A stretch of 64,000 bases of DNA from Arthrobacter globiformis (GTDB lineage: Bacteria; Actinomycetota; Actinomycetes; Actinomycetales; Micrococcaceae): assembly GCF_030815865.1 (NCBI RefSeq), contig NZ_JAUSXI010000001.1, positions 4,588,001 through 4,652,000 on the forward strand, read 5' to 3'. The position numbers and the translations under genes were made by a program. Below the pieces are notes generated by a model. It was not told where the DNA came from. It was given only the letters and a program-made list of their open reading frames with translations, and did no database searches. Positions 18,262 to 27,688 of this stretch are shown piece after piece (position 1 is the first letter of the stretch; the number at the start of each line of letters is the position of its first letter).

Positions 18262-20073
18262 ATGTATCTGTTGCTCGCCGCCCACCCCGACGGCGCAGCC
18301 ATACAGGAACTCACGGCGGAGGGCCTCCTCCACCCCGCCAATCCGGAACCACGGATCGTCAGCCTGACCCCGCCGCGAGCCCATCAGGAAGCCCCGCCAC
18401 CTACGGCGCCCCGGACCGCGCCCCAAACCGCACCCACCAGCGGCACCAGCCTGGCCGGCGTCGTCCGCGAACTCGAGAAGCGGCGCCCACGCTGGATCTG
18501 GCACCGCACCCAGGACTGGTACCCGTCTCTGCTGGCGGCGGGCGTGGACGTGGAACGCTGCTACGACCTCTCCCTGTGCGGCGCTATCCTGGCCCATTCC
18601 GAGTTCACGGCGCACACCCCGTACGCCAAAAACGCCGAGAAACTCACCCAGGACGACGAGCTGCAGCCGCCCCGGCTGCTCCAGCCGCCCCCTCCGCCTG
18701 CGGACCAGGGCGCCCTTTTCGATGACCCGGGCGCGGCAACCGAACCGAGGCAGTCCCTGGCCGAACTGCGCGCCGAATACGCTGCCCAGCAGGAGGCCCT
18801 CGCGCTTGCCGCGCTGGCAGTCGCCGCAGGAGCAGCCGCGGCAGGAGACGAAAACCGGCGGCAACGGCTCCAGCTCCTCCTCGCCGCAGAATCGGCCAGC
18901 GCCCTGGTCGCGGCCGAGATGCAGCATGCCGGCGTGCCTTGGCGGGAGGAACTGCACGAGCACATCCTGGCCGAGCACCTGGGCCCGCGGCCGCCGCTTG
19001 GCCACCGCCCCGCCAAACTCGAGGCCCTGAACACCGAACTCCGGGACCTGCTGAATGCACCGTCACTGAATCCGGATTCGCCGCAGGAGCTGATGCGCGC
19101 CCTGCACCGCAACGGCATCGAGGTGAAGTCCACCCGGCAATGGGAGCTGAAGGGATCCAGCCATCCGGCCATCGCGCCCCTGCTGGCCTACAAGAAACTG
19201 TCACGGCTGCACACCGCCAACGGCTGGGCGTGGCTGGACGCCTGGGTGCGGCACGGTCGGTTTCGGCCAGAATACGTGGTGGGCGGAGTGGTGTCGGGCC
19301 GCTGGGCGTCCCGCGGCGGCGGGGCACTGCAGATCCCCCGCCAGGTCCGCGGCGCGGTGCACGCGGACCCGGGACACAAGCTCATCGTGGCCGACGCGTC
19401 CCAGCTGGAACCCCGCGTTCTCGCCGCCCTGGCGCAGGATTCGAGCATGGCCGAGGCCGCACGGGACCAGGATCTCTACGCGGGGATCGCCGCCAAGGGG
19501 TTCGGCGGCGACCGGAGCAAGGCAAAAATGGCCCTGCTGGGGGCCATGTACGGGGCCACCTCGGGCGAGGCAGGCCGCCTGATGCCGCAGCTGGCCAGGA
19601 CCTACCCGCGGGCCGTGGGCTTCGTCGAGCGCGCCGCGCGCGACGGCGAAGCCGGCAGGACCGTCACCTCGCGCCTTGGGCGCAGCAGCCCGCCGCCGTC
19701 GGAACGCTGGTTCCTCAGCCAGCGCTCCACCTCGGCGGAGGAACAGCGCCGCGCGGACTCAATCGCCCGTTCCCGGGGACGATTCACGCGCAATTTTGTG
19801 GTCCAGGGTTCAGCCGCGGACTGGGCCGCCTGCTGGCTGGCTGAATTGCGACGGCGGCTGCGCACCATGCGTGCCGACGGTTCAGCCACCGGTGAACTCG
19901 TGTTCTTCCTGCACGACGAGGTGATGGTCCACGCCCCCGACTCTGCTGTGGACGCCTGCATCCGTGCCATCGAGGAAGCCGCCAACGCTGCGAAGGAGCT
20001 GCTCTTCGGCCCCATTCCGGTCGAATTCCCGGTGAGCGTCGCCGTCGTCGATTCCTACGACAACGCAAAGTAG
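18262..20073 (+). CDS. Family A DNA polymerase (annotated bifunctional exonuclease/polymerase type)
   Basis: A 603-residue actinobacterial polymerase related to the C-terminal half of Pol I. Palm motif A is VADASQLEPRVLA with Asp378, and motif C is HDEV with Asp552 and Glu553. The fingers helix reads KAKMALLGAMYGATSGEAGR. The N-terminal part corresponds to the 3'-5' exonuclease domain, but I see no DxE motif and the region is rich in Ala/Pro, so proofreading is probably lost. A role in repair synthesis is likely. Divergent from the tad locus; ATG 18262 begins the conserved MYLLLAAHPDG. Confidence 0.88.
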   Translation: MYLLLAAHPDGAAIQELTAEGLLHPANPEPRIVSLTPPRAHQEAPPPTAPRTAPQTAPTSGTSLAGVVRELEKRRPRWIWHRTQDWYPSLLAAGVDVERCYDLSLCGAILAHSEFTAHTPYAKNAEKLTQDDELQPPRLLQPPPPPADQGALFDDPGAATEPRQSLAELRAEYAAQQEALALAALAVAAGAAAAGDENRRQRLQLLLAAESASALVAAEMQHAGVPWREELHEHILAEHLGPRPPLGHRPAKLEALNTELRDLLNAPSLNPDSPQELMRALHRNGIEVKSTRQWELKGSSHPAIAPLLAYKKLSRLHTANGWAWLDAWVRHGRFRPEYVVGGVVSGRWASRGGGALQIPRQVRGAVHADPGHKLIVADASQLEPRVLAALAQDSSMAEAARDQDLYAGIAAKGFGGDRSKAKMALLGAMYGATSGEAGRLMPQLARTYPRAVGFVERAARDGEAGRTVTSRLGRSSPPPSERWFLSQRSTSAEEQRRADSIARSRGRFTRNFVVQGSAADWAACWLAELRRRLRTMRADGSATGELVFFLHDEVMVHAPDSAVDACIRAIEEAANAAKELLFGPIPVEFPVSVAVVDSYDNAK

Positions 20074-20340
20074 CGGCTGGCCCGGAGAAGCCGGCCGAAC
20101 CCAAACGGGACACTTCGGCACTCGACGCGACTGCCGGGCACCGCGGAGCCGGACAGTAGCCTCTTCCCAGGGGAAACAAAAGTCACATCAGCCACAGAAA
20201 GAATAATTGGTTGTACTGAGTAATGTACCGACGGGTAGTTCGCATCGTGTGGCGTGGGCCACTAAGCTCTATGGTGGCCGGGCAGTGGCAATAAGTTGGC
20301 CCGGCAGTGCGACGAAGCATCAGCAGGGGGTCCCACGCCA

Positions 20341-20532
20341 ATGGCGGGCAAGTTTGAAGTTCACCAGGACAGCGATCAGTCTTACAAATTCCGTCTCATC
20401 GATGGGGACGGAAACATCGTGGCAGAGTCGCCGCGGTTCAAGAGCGTTTCGGGAGTAGTGGCCGGCATCAACGCATTACGCGAAAACGCCGCCACCGGTC
20501 TGGTGGTGGATCTGCGGAAATCGCAGCACTGA
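20341..20532 (+). CDS. YegP-family (DUF1508) small protein
   Basis: A 63-residue protein with one DUF1508 repeat: KFEVHQDSDQSYKFRLIDGD, then a strand with AESPRFKS and a helix GVVAGINALRENA. The fold is a small beta-beta-beta-alpha unit; E. coli YegP has two such repeats. Function unknown. ATG 20341 is used because it begins the domain. The 267-base region upstream contains TGTACCGACGGGTAG, a weak dyad. Confidence 0.85.
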   Translation: MAGKFEVHQDSDQSYKFRLIDGDGNIVAESPRFKSVSGVVAGINALRENAATGLVVDLRKSQH

Positions 20533-20592
20533 CACTGGCGGGATAGCCAGCGGAAACACCGCCCGCGGAACGGCCAAAGCCAGCAGTGCCGC

Positions 20593-21270
20593 CTACAGGT
20601 CCAGCGGGTGCAGCCTGGTCCTGTCCCAGGGGACGGCCCAGCCTAGCTGGTCGAACAGTTCGTTCAGGATCATGCCCGTGAAACCCCAGACCACCAGGCT
20701 GTTCACGTTGAACGCCGGGCTCTGGAACGTCTGGTTCAGGCGGGTCACGGCTGCCATGGTGCGGTTTTCGGGGTCCAGCAGGTCCCGGACCGGCACCCGG
20801 AAGACCTGCGCCGACTCGCCGTAATCCACCACCCGGACCGGCGACGGCGCGGCCCACCAGGCCAGGACGGGGGTCACCAGGAAGTTTCCGCGCGGAAGGG
20901 CCAGTTCCGGCAGGGCACCCAGCACTTCGACGCCTGAGGGGTCCACGCCGGTCTCTTCCTCCGCTTCCCGAAGCGCGGCCTCCACGGGAGTCTCACCCAC
21001 GTGGATGCCGCCGCCGGGAAAGGCCACCTGTCCTGGATGGTCATCGAGGGTGTGGGCGCGTTCCAGGAGCAGGACGTCCAAGTCGGCAGCAGCGAGCGGC
21101 TTGCCGGAGGCTGCAGGCACATCGTCCAGGGCGCCGAAAAGGATCAGGACGGCCGCCTTGCGGGCAACGGACTCGTCAACGGTCAGCTTGCGCCAGTATG
21201 GATTCCGGGCAGGACCTGTTCCCGCCCGGATAGAGTCGACGAGGTCCACCAGGTCCTGGCGCGCCGTCAC
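20593..21270 (-). CDS. NUDIX hydrolase, CoA pyrophosphatase type
   Basis: A 225-residue protein. The NUDIX box spans about residues 99-121 and matches GX5EX7[23 protein letters not shown], then [10 protein letters not shown]. The [18 protein letters not shown] context just before it is the UPF0035 signature of CoA-cleaving enzymes (NudL/PCD1-like). Start GTG 21270 overlaps the nth stop by 4 bases, so the two are co-translated. The same pair lies close together in mycobacteria (Rv3672c and Rv3674c, from memory). Confidence 0.9.
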   Translation of the reverse strand: MTARQDLVDLVDSIRAGTGPARNPYWRKLTVDESVARKAAVLILFGALDDVPAASGKPLAAADLDVLLLERAHTLDDHPGQVAFPGGGIHVGETPVEAALREAEEETGVDPSGVEVLGALPELALPRGNFLVTPVLAWWAAPSPVRVVDYGESAQVFRVPVRDLLDPENRTMAAVTRLNQTFQSPAFNVNSLVVWGFTGMILNELFDQLGWAVPWDRTRLHPLDL

Positions 21271-22196
21271 GGCGTCCTCCGCTGGGATTCCATCCGGATC
21301 TCGGCGGCGCGGTGAGTGTCGGCCAGCAGCCTCGCCAGAAGCTCCTCGCTCCCGGGCGCCAGTTCGTACTTCAGCAGCTTCGCGGCCTTGGCGGGGTTCG
21401 TCTCGCCCGAGCCAAAGCTGGGGCACCAGTTGGCCACGGCGCAGGCCCCGCAGGCCGGCTTGCGGGCATGGCACACCCGCCGGCCATGAAAGACCACCCG
21501 GTGGGACAGCATGGTCCAGTCCCTGGGCTCAAACAGTTCCGCCACGTCGGACTCGATCCGGACCGGGTCATCAGACTCCGTCCAGCCGAAGCGCCGCGCC
21601 AGTCGCCCGAAGTGGGTGTCCACCGTAATGCCCGGAATGCCGAACGCATTGCCCAGCACCACGTTCGCGGTTTTCCGTCCGACGCCAGGCAGCGTCACCA
21701 GATCTTCCAGCCGGCCGGGCACCACGCCGTCGTACTCGTCCACCACCCGGTTCGCCAGCGCGAGGAGGTTCCGCGTCTTGGCACGGAAAAACCCCGTCGG
21801 CTTGATGATGGCTTCAAGCTCCGCGGTGTCGGCTTCCGCCATGGCGCGGGCGTCCGGGTAACTGGAGAAGAGCAGCGGAGTGATCAGGTTGACCGTCACG
21901 TCCGTGGTCTGGGCGGAGAGCACCGTGGCCACGAGGAGCTCGAAGGGGTTCCGGAAGTCGAGCTCGGCGTGGGCGTACGGGTACTGCTCAGCGAGGGCCC
22001 GGTTGATCCTGCGCGCCCGGCGCTTCAACGCCAGCGCCGACTCGCCGGAACGGGCCGGCGCGCCAGCCACAGCCCCGTTTTCGGCGGGGAGGGTATCAGT
22101 GGGAACCCCGGCGGGCACGTCCGCGGGAACCTCCCCGGAAGCAGGTACCACCGGGATGCCCGGCGTGCCGCGCCGGCGCGAAGCGGAATCGGCCAC
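21267..22196 (-). CDS. nth: Endonuclease III, DNA glycosylase/AP lyase
   Basis: Excises oxidised pyrimidines and cleaves abasic sites. The helix-hairpin-helix is [12 protein letters not shown] (169-180) with catalytic Lys175, and the catalytic Asp193 lies in VDTHFGR. A [4Fe-4S] cluster is given by Cys242-x6-Cys249-x2-Cys252-x5-Cys258. The 309-residue protein is longer than E. coli Nth (211) because of a Pro/Ala-rich N-terminal extension of about 55 residues; an internal start cannot be excluded. Coupled to the NUDIX gene downstream. Confidence 0.96.
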   Translation of the reverse strand: MADSASRRRGTPGIPVVPASGEVPADVPAGVPTDTLPAENGAVAGAPARSGESALALKRRARRINRALAEQYPYAHAELDFRNPFELLVATVLSAQTTDVTVNLITPLLFSSYPDARAMAEADTAELEAIIKPTGFFRAKTRNLLALANRVVDEYDGVVPGRLEDLVTLPGVGRKTANVVLGNAFGIPGITVDTHFGRLARRFGWTESDDPVRIESDVAELFEPRDWTMLSHRVVFHGRRVCHARKPACGACAVANWCPSFGSGETNPAKAAKLLKYELAPGSEELLARLLADTHRAAEIRMESQRRTP

Positions 22197-22205
22197 GGCG
22201 GCCGG

Positions 22206-23786
22206 CTAGCCGCGCTCGATGTTGCTGAGGTCGCGCAGGACGCCCACCCGGCCGTCCGTGTGCTGCACCAGGAATTCGTCCCCGCGGTCCTCCAGTGCCA
22301 GAACCCATCCCCCGGGCTCGATACCGAACAGCGGTGCGCCGGTGCGCTCATCAACGGCAGTGCGGTGCTGGGCCACGGCGAACCAGAAGGCCTCGTGGAC
22401 CTGCTCATGTTCGGACTCCTCCGGCCGGCTTGCCGGGTCGACCGTGGCACCGATCGGTTCCTGCGACCGCACCTGCTGCTGCACATCCACCCTCGGGTGG
22501 ACGGCGGTGGCAGGCGTGGCCGAGGCAGCACGCGCAGCCTCTTCCGCAGCTGCACGCGCGGCAGCGTCGGACTTGCCTTCTGTGACGGCGGCTTCCGCTG
22601 CGGGCGCCTCCGTGGCCGCAGCTTCCCCTACAGGCGCTCCTGCGGCAGCCGCCGGGGCGGCCGTGGCTCCGTCCAACTGGGTCCGCTCGGCCTCCTCGGC
22701 GGCCCGCTGCGCGGCCGCTTCGGCTTTGGCGGACGGCACTGCGCCCGCCTGCGCGGCGGCGTCACCAGTCTGCGCAGAGGGCACGACGGCGGCCTGTCCC
22801 GTTTCCGGCGACGCTGCGGCGCTGCTCGCCGCGTTAGCGGCCGGCCACATCCCGGTCACGGGCGCTGGGCCGGCGGTTCCGGCACCAGCGGTTCCGCCAC
22901 CAGCAGCAGCGCCGGCGGTGCCGGCGCCGGCAGCTGCGGCACCAGTAATTCCGGCACCACCAATTCCGGCGCCGGGGGTTCCGGTCTGGGCTGCGCCGTG
23001 CCCCGGCTGGCCGACCGCCGTCGCACCATGGGATACAGGACCCCGGGATTCAGGACCCATAGGCGCCGCGCTGGCGGCCACAGCGCTGCCGGCCGCAGCG
23101 CTACCTGAGACCGCACCCGCCGAAGCAGCGCCCTTAGTGGAAGCAGCACCGGGCATGGCCTGGGCAGCCTTCGGTTCCTTGGGCGCTTTAGGCTTGCGCA
23201 CGGGAACGGCCGAGTCACGCGCCATGATGTGGGCCGGGACGTCGGGGCGGTCCAGGAAGTCGCCGGCGAAGAACGGGATGAACCGGGCCAGCACTGTGGC
23301 GGCCAGCAGCACGAGGGAGCCGATCAGGCCCACGAGCAGGCTGGGCGTGTAGGCGCCGGCAACGGACAGGAAGAAGAAGGCCACCGCAAACGAGGCCACC
23401 ACAGAACCGAACTGGTCCACCGAAAGGGATCCGATGCGGACCTTCGTGTCGTGGGCGAGCCGGCGGGCCACAAACAACGCCGCAACAATGAGCGGCAGCA
23501 CCACGCCGAGCCCCAGGAAGAACAGGCTTCCGAGGTTCCACAGGTTGTAGCGCACAGCGAACATCGGAATCAGCGATGCGATAAAGAGGACAAGAGTGGC
23601 CGCGAAGACGGTCAGGTCCCGAACGGTGAAAGGTCCAGCAACGGCCTCATTCCGCACGCCCTGCTGCTTCATGAAATTCGGCGCCGCAGTGTGCGCTTCC
23701 GGCCGCCCGGACGGTCCCGCCCCAAGCGGTGCCTGGCCTTGGCCCGGCTGGGTCGAGCCCTGCTGGGGCTGGCTTTGCTGATTCAT
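22206..23786 (-). CDS. Four-helix membrane protein with long Ala/Gly-rich linker
   Basis: A 526-residue protein. A Gln/Gly-rich N-terminus is followed by four membrane helices (about 57-77, 85-107, 126-145, 148-170). A low-complexity stretch of some 280 residues then contains Gly-Ala-Gly repeats, Pro and Thr. The conserved C-terminal domain of about 60 residues begins FWFAVAQHRTAVDERTGAPL. The linker probably places that domain away from the membrane. ATG 23786 follows GGAGAA. Function unknown. Directly upstream of nth on the same strand and probably co-transcribed. Confidence 0.75.
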   Translation of the reverse strand: MNQQSQPQQGSTQPGQGQAPLGAGPSGRPEAHTAAPNFMKQQGVRNEAVAGPFTVRDLTVFAATLVLFIASLIPMFAVRYNLWNLGSLFFLGLGVVLPLIVAALFVARRLAHDTKVRIGSLSVDQFGSVVASFAVAFFFLSVAGAYTPSLLVGLIGSLVLLAATVLARFIPFFAGDFLDRPDVPAHIMARDSAVPVRKPKAPKEPKAAQAMPGAASTKGAASAGAVSGSAAAGSAVAASAAPMGPESRGPVSHGATAVGQPGHGAAQTGTPGAGIGGAGITGAAAAGAGTAGAAAGGGTAGAGTAGPAPVTGMWPAANAASSAAASPETGQAAVVPSAQTGDAAAQAGAVPSAKAEAAAQRAAEEAERTQLDGATAAPAAAAGAPVGEAAATEAPAAEAAVTEGKSDAAARAAAEEAARAASATPATAVHPRVDVQQQVRSQEPIGATVDPASRPEESEHEQVHEAFWFAVAQHRTAVDERTGAPLFGIEPGGWVLALEDRGDEFLVQHTDGRVGVLRDLSNIERG

Positions 23787-24188
23787 TCTGTTCTCCTTAG
23801 CGTGGCGGTGCCCGGACGGGTGTCCGCTGCGTGGTTCCGCCCTACGGCCGGAGCCTGACCACAAGCGGCCTGGCTGCCTCCGGCCCCTGTCACGAGTCCA
23901 TCTCAGCCTAGCCAAGTGGAGGGTGCTTCACTAGCTGACTGGCCGCGGTGCGGTGCGCTCACAGAAGCGGCACAGGTCTCCCAAAGAACCATTCACCGCT
24001 AAATGGGCACCGCTCACGGCTCCTAATGTGACGCGGCCCACGCGCAGTTGCATGACGCGCTAGTCTGGTCTCGGAACAGCTCTTTGCGGTTTATCCGTGA
24101 CGGGCCGTTGCCCGACGCCGTGCAGCGCGGGGCAATGGCCGGGACCGGCGCGCCGCGCAGGAAAGATCGATGAATGATGAGGTTCACC
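23787..24188. other. Intergenic region upstream of acs
   Basis: The region between the membrane protein and acs starts is about 400 bases long and holds no supported gene. A partial Crp-like site, TGTGA-N6-CCACG, occurs at 24027-24042. No clear promoter box or hairpin stands out. Confidence 0.5.
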
Positions 24189-26186
24189 ATGTCCCAGGAC
24201 ACCCCCGGCTCGACGGCCACCGCTGCCACCCCCAGCCAGCAGGGCGATGCTCTTGAAAACCTGCTGCATGAGAACCGCAAGTTTGCCCCTTCCGAGGAGT
24301 TCGCTGCCAACGCCGTGGTGGGCGCCGAAGTCTACGCTGAGGCAGCAGCCGACCGGCCCGCATTCTGGGCCAAACAGGCCCGTGAACTCCTGACCTGGAA
24401 CAAGGACTTCACCGAGGCCCTCGACTGGTCCAACCCGCCGTTCGCCAAGTGGTTCGTGGGCGGCGAGGTCAACGCCGCGTACAACGCCCTGGACCGGCAC
24501 GTGGAGAACGGCCTTGGGGACCGGGTAGCAATCTACTTCGAGGGCGAGCCGGGCGATTCCCGCTCCTACACCTACGCGGAACTGACCGAGGAAGTGAAGA
24601 AGGCCGCGAACGCCTTCGAGTCCCTCGGCGTGGCCAAGGGCGACCGGGTGGCCGTCTACCTGCCGATGATCCCCGAAGCTGTCATCACGCTGCTGGCCTG
24701 TGCCCGGATCGGTGCGGTGCACTCGGTGGTGTTCGGCGGGTTCTCCGCCGACGCGCTCCGGTCCCGGATCGAGGACGCCGAGGCAAAGCTCGTGGTCACC
24801 GCGGACGGCACCTACCGGCGCGGCAAGCCCAGCGCCCTGAAAACCGCAGTCGACGCCGCCCTCGAGCAGGAGGGGCACACCGTCCGGAACGTCGTGGTGG
24901 TCAAGCGCAACGGCCAGGACGTCGACTGGCACGAGGGCCGGGACCACTGGTGGGAGGACACCGTCGGGGCAGCGTCGGCCGAGCACACCGCCGTCGGGCA
25001 CGACTCCGAGCACCCGCTGTTCATCCTCTACACCTCCGGCACCACCGGCAAGCCCAAAGGCATCCTCCACACCACCGGCGGCTACCTCACCCAGACCGCC
25101 TACACCCACAAGACGGTCTTCGACCTGCACCCCGAAACGGACGTGTACTGGTGCACGGCCGACGTCGGATGGGTCACCGGCCACTCGTACGTCGCCTACG
25201 CGCCGCTCATCAACGGCGCCACCCAGGTCATGTACGAAGGCACCCCGGACTCCCCGCACCAGGGCCGCTGGTGGGAGATCGTGGAAAAGTACAAGGTCTC
25301 CATCCTCTACACCGCCCCCACCGCCATCCGCACGTTCATGAAGTGGGGCCGGGACATCCCGGACAAGTACGACCTCTCCTCCATCCGGGTCCTGGGCTCC
25401 GTGGGCGAACCCATCAACCCGGAGGCCTGGATGTGGTACCGCGACGTCATCGGGGGCAACAAGGCCCCCATCGTGGACACCTGGTGGCAGACCGAAACCG
25501 GTGCCCAGATGATCGCCCCGCTGCCCGGCGTGACCGCCACCAAGCCCGGCTCCGCCCAGGTGCCGCTGCCGGGCATCGCCGTGGACGTCGTGGACGAGAA
25601 CGGCGCCTCGGTGCCCGACGGGCACGGCGGCTTCCTGGTGATCCGCGAACCCTGGCCGGCCATGCTGCGCGGCATCTGGGGCGACCCGGAACGGTTCAAG
25701 GACACCTATTGGTCCCGCTTCGAAACCATGTACTTCGCCGGCGACGGCGCCAAGAAGGACGAGGACGGCGACATCTGGCTCCTGGGCCGCGTGGACGACG
25801 TCATGAACGTCTCCGGGCACCGCCTCTCCACCACCGAAATCGAATCCGCGCTGGTGAGCCACCCCGCGGTGGCGGAGGCCGCCGTCGTGGGTGCCACCGA
25901 CGAAACCACCGGGCAGGCGGTGGTGGCGTTTGTCATCCTCCGCGGCGACGCCGTTGACTCCGGCGACGAGACCGTCCAGGACCTCCGCAACCATGTCGGC
26001 AAGGAAATCGGCCCGATCGCCAAACCCAAGACCATCCTCGTGGTGCCCGAACTGCCCAAGACCCGCTCCGGCAAAATCATGCGCCGCCTCCTCAAGGACG
26101 TCGCCGAAGGACGCGACGTCGGAGACGCCACCACGCTCGCCGATAACACCGTCATGCAGCAGATCGCCGCCTCGCTGAAGAAGTAG
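24189..26186 (+). CDS. acs: Acetyl-CoA synthetase, AMP-forming
   Basis: Converts acetate, ATP and CoA to acetyl-CoA through acetyl-AMP. The 665-residue ANL-family enzyme has the P-loop [11 protein letters not shown] (281-291). TWWQTETG forms part of the acetate/AMP pocket, and the hinge and ligand segment [11 protein letters not shown] is present. The acetylatable Lys629 in RSGKIMRR is the usual control point of these enzymes. ATG 24189 is preferred over the two ATGs at 24174/24177 because GATGAGG lies 6 bases upstream. A strong terminator follows, so the gene is monocistronic. Confidence 0.97.
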   Translation: MSQDTPGSTATAATPSQQGDALENLLHENRKFAPSEEFAANAVVGAEVYAEAAADRPAFWAKQARELLTWNKDFTEALDWSNPPFAKWFVGGEVNAAYNALDRHVENGLGDRVAIYFEGEPGDSRSYTYAELTEEVKKAANAFESLGVAKGDRVAVYLPMIPEAVITLLACARIGAVHSVVFGGFSADALRSRIEDAEAKLVVTADGTYRRGKPSALKTAVDAALEQEGHTVRNVVVVKRNGQDVDWHEGRDHWWEDTVGAASAEHTAVGHDSEHPLFILYTSGTTGKPKGILHTTGGYLTQTAYTHKTVFDLHPETDVYWCTADVGWVTGHSYVAYAPLINGATQVMYEGTPDSPHQGRWWEIVEKYKVSILYTAPTAIRTFMKWGRDIPDKYDLSSIRVLGSVGEPINPEAWMWYRDVIGGNKAPIVDTWWQTETGAQMIAPLPGVTATKPGSAQVPLPGIAVDVVDENGASVPDGHGGFLVIREPWPAMLRGIWGDPERFKDTYWSRFETMYFAGDGAKKDEDGDIWLLGRVDDVMNVSGHRLSTTEIESALVSHPAVAEAAVVGATDETTGQAVVAFVILRGDAVDSGDETVQDLRNHVGKEIGPIAKPKTILVVPELPKTRSGKIMRRLLKDVAEGRDVGDATTLADNTVMQQIAASLKK

Positions 26187-26196
26187 CGGGGCCAAA

Positions 26197-26234
26197 CAGG
26201 GCCCGTCCGGAGCGCCGGACGGGCCCTGCGTTTT
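26197..26234 (+). terminator. Intrinsic terminator after acs
   Basis: Perfect 14-base stem: CAGGGCCCGTCCGG (26197-26210) pairs with 26215-26228 around a 4-base loop, followed by CGTTTTGC. It begins 10 bases after the acs stop codon. Confidence 0.9.
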
Positions 26235-26320
26235 GCTGTCCTACGGTGCCACGCCGCCGGAAAACCGCGTGTTGTTTTTCGATCTTTCCTGTTCCCTTTT
26301 GCGAGGTTATAGTCAGTAAT

Positions 26321-26338
26321 ATGTGACAGATGTCACAT
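26321..26338. promoter_or_regulatory. Perfect Crp/GlxR-type palindrome
   Basis: ATGTGACAGATGTCACAT is an exact 18-base palindrome. Its core matches TGTGA-N6-TCACA, the consensus of cAMP-responsive Crp/GlxR proteins. It lies 23 bases upstream of the sugar-binding protein gene, immediately after a possible -10 element (TTATAGT). A site this close to the start could repress as well as activate. A crp gene of this type is present at 41661-42338. Confidence 0.8.
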
Positions 26339-26361
26339 GACTCCATTCCCCGGGAGAGATC

Positions 26362-27672
26362 ATGGCAACACATCCGGAAGCGTCCACCAGCGCCGGGCCA
26401 GCCCGGCGGACCTTCCTCAAAACTATTGGCGTGAGTGCCGCCGGCCTGGGCGGCGTGCCACTGCTGGCGGCGTGCACCGGAGGCAGCGGACCGTCCGCCG
26501 GAGGCTCGGAAGCCTCCGGCCTGTCGTTCGGCTCAGGCTCCTCCGACGAAGTTCCCAAGAATGCGTACCAGGCAGTCACCGATGCCTTCACCCAGAAGAC
26601 GGGCAAGACGGTCCGCACCAACGTGGTGCCGCACAACGACTTCCAGAACAAGATCAACTCCTACCTGCAGGGCTCGCCGGACGACGCCTTTACCTGGTTC
26701 GCCGGCTACAGGATGCAGTTCTATGCCGGCAAGGGGCTCCTGGCGCCGGTTGATGACGTCTGGGGCAAGATTGGGGGCAATTTCTCCGACGCCCTGAAGA
26801 AGGCGTCCACCGGCCCGGACGGGAAGATGTACTTTGTCCCCAACTACAACTATCCGTGGGGTTTCTTCTATCGAAAGAGCGTGTGGGCAGACAAGGGTTA
26901 CGAGGTGCCGGATACCTTCGATGCCCTCAAGACCCTGGCGGCCAAGATGAAGGCCGACGGCATCATCCCGATCGGTTTTGCGGACAAGGACGGCTGGCCC
27001 GCCATGGGCACGTTCGACTACATCAACATGCGCCTCAACGGTTACCAGTTCCACGTGGACCTGTGCGCCCACAAAGAGTCCTGGGACCAAAAGAAGGTGA
27101 CCGACGTCTTCGACACCTGGTCCGCCCTGCTGCCTTTCCAGGATCCTGCGGCACTCGGCCAGACCTGGCAGGACGCCGCAAGGGCGCTTGCGGCCAAGAA
27201 GACAGGCATGTACCTGCTCGGCTCCTTCGTCACACAGCAGTTCACGGATCCCGCTGTGTTGAAGGACATCGATTTCTTCCCCTACCCGGAGATCGCCAGC
27301 GAGGGGCGGGATGCGGTGGAAGCCCCCATCGACGGTCTGCTGCTGTCCACCAAGGGCGGCGGGAACGCGGCCGCGCACCAGTTCATGGAGTTCATCGGCA
27401 CACCCGAAGGCCAAGACATCTACGCCTCGGTGGACGCCTCCAACATCGCCACGGCCAAGGGCGCGGACACCTCGAAGTTCACGGCGCTCAGCAAGAAATT
27501 GGCCGACACCATCGCGCAGGCGAAGTCCATCAGCCAGTTCTTTGACCGTGACGCCCTGCCCGCCATGGCCAACAACGTCATGATCCCGGCCCTGCAGACC
27601 TTCCTCAAGGACGGCAAGATGGACGTCAAGAACCTTGAGGCGCAGGCCAAGTCACTGTACGCGGCCCAGTAG
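26362..27672 (+). CDS. Carbohydrate ABC transporter substrate-binding lipoprotein
   Basis: A 436-residue family 1 solute-binding protein. The N-terminus has a twin-arginine motif (ARRTFLKTIG) followed by a lipobox LLAAC, so export is probably by Tat and the mature protein lipid-anchored. The body has typical family features such as FTWFAGYRMQFYAG and a YPWGFFYRKS hinge region. First gene of a unit with two permeases and a DeoR regulator. The sugar is unknown. GGAGAG lies upstream of ATG 26362. Confidence 0.92.
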   Translation: MATHPEASTSAGPARRTFLKTIGVSAAGLGGVPLLAACTGGSGPSAGGSEASGLSFGSGSSDEVPKNAYQAVTDAFTQKTGKTVRTNVVPHNDFQNKINSYLQGSPDDAFTWFAGYRMQFYAGKGLLAPVDDVWGKIGGNFSDALKKASTGPDGKMYFVPNYNYPWGFFYRKSVWADKGYEVPDTFDALKTLAAKMKADGIIPIGFADKDGWPAMGTFDYINMRLNGYQFHVDLCAHKESWDQKKVTDVFDTWSALLPFQDPAALGQTWQDAARALAAKKTGMYLLGSFVTQQFTDPAVLKDIDFFPYPEIASEGRDAVEAPIDGLLLSTKGGGNAAAHQFMEFIGTPEGQDIYASVDASNIATAKGADTSKFTALSKKLADTIAQAKSISQFFDRDALPAMANNVMIPALQTFLKDGKMDVKNLEAQAKSLYAAQ

Positions 27673-27688
27673 CAGTCCGGGGACTCCC

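Noticed and set aside
24027..24042. TGTGA-N6-CCACG upstream of acs as a Crp site
   Set aside because: Only three of five bases in the right half match; too weak to call, though regulation of acs by Crp/GlxR is known in other actinobacteria.
24060..26195. 711-codon antisense frame opposite acs
   Set aside because: acs is clearly real. Long antisense frames are common in high-GC genomes; the protein is low in complexity with no motif.
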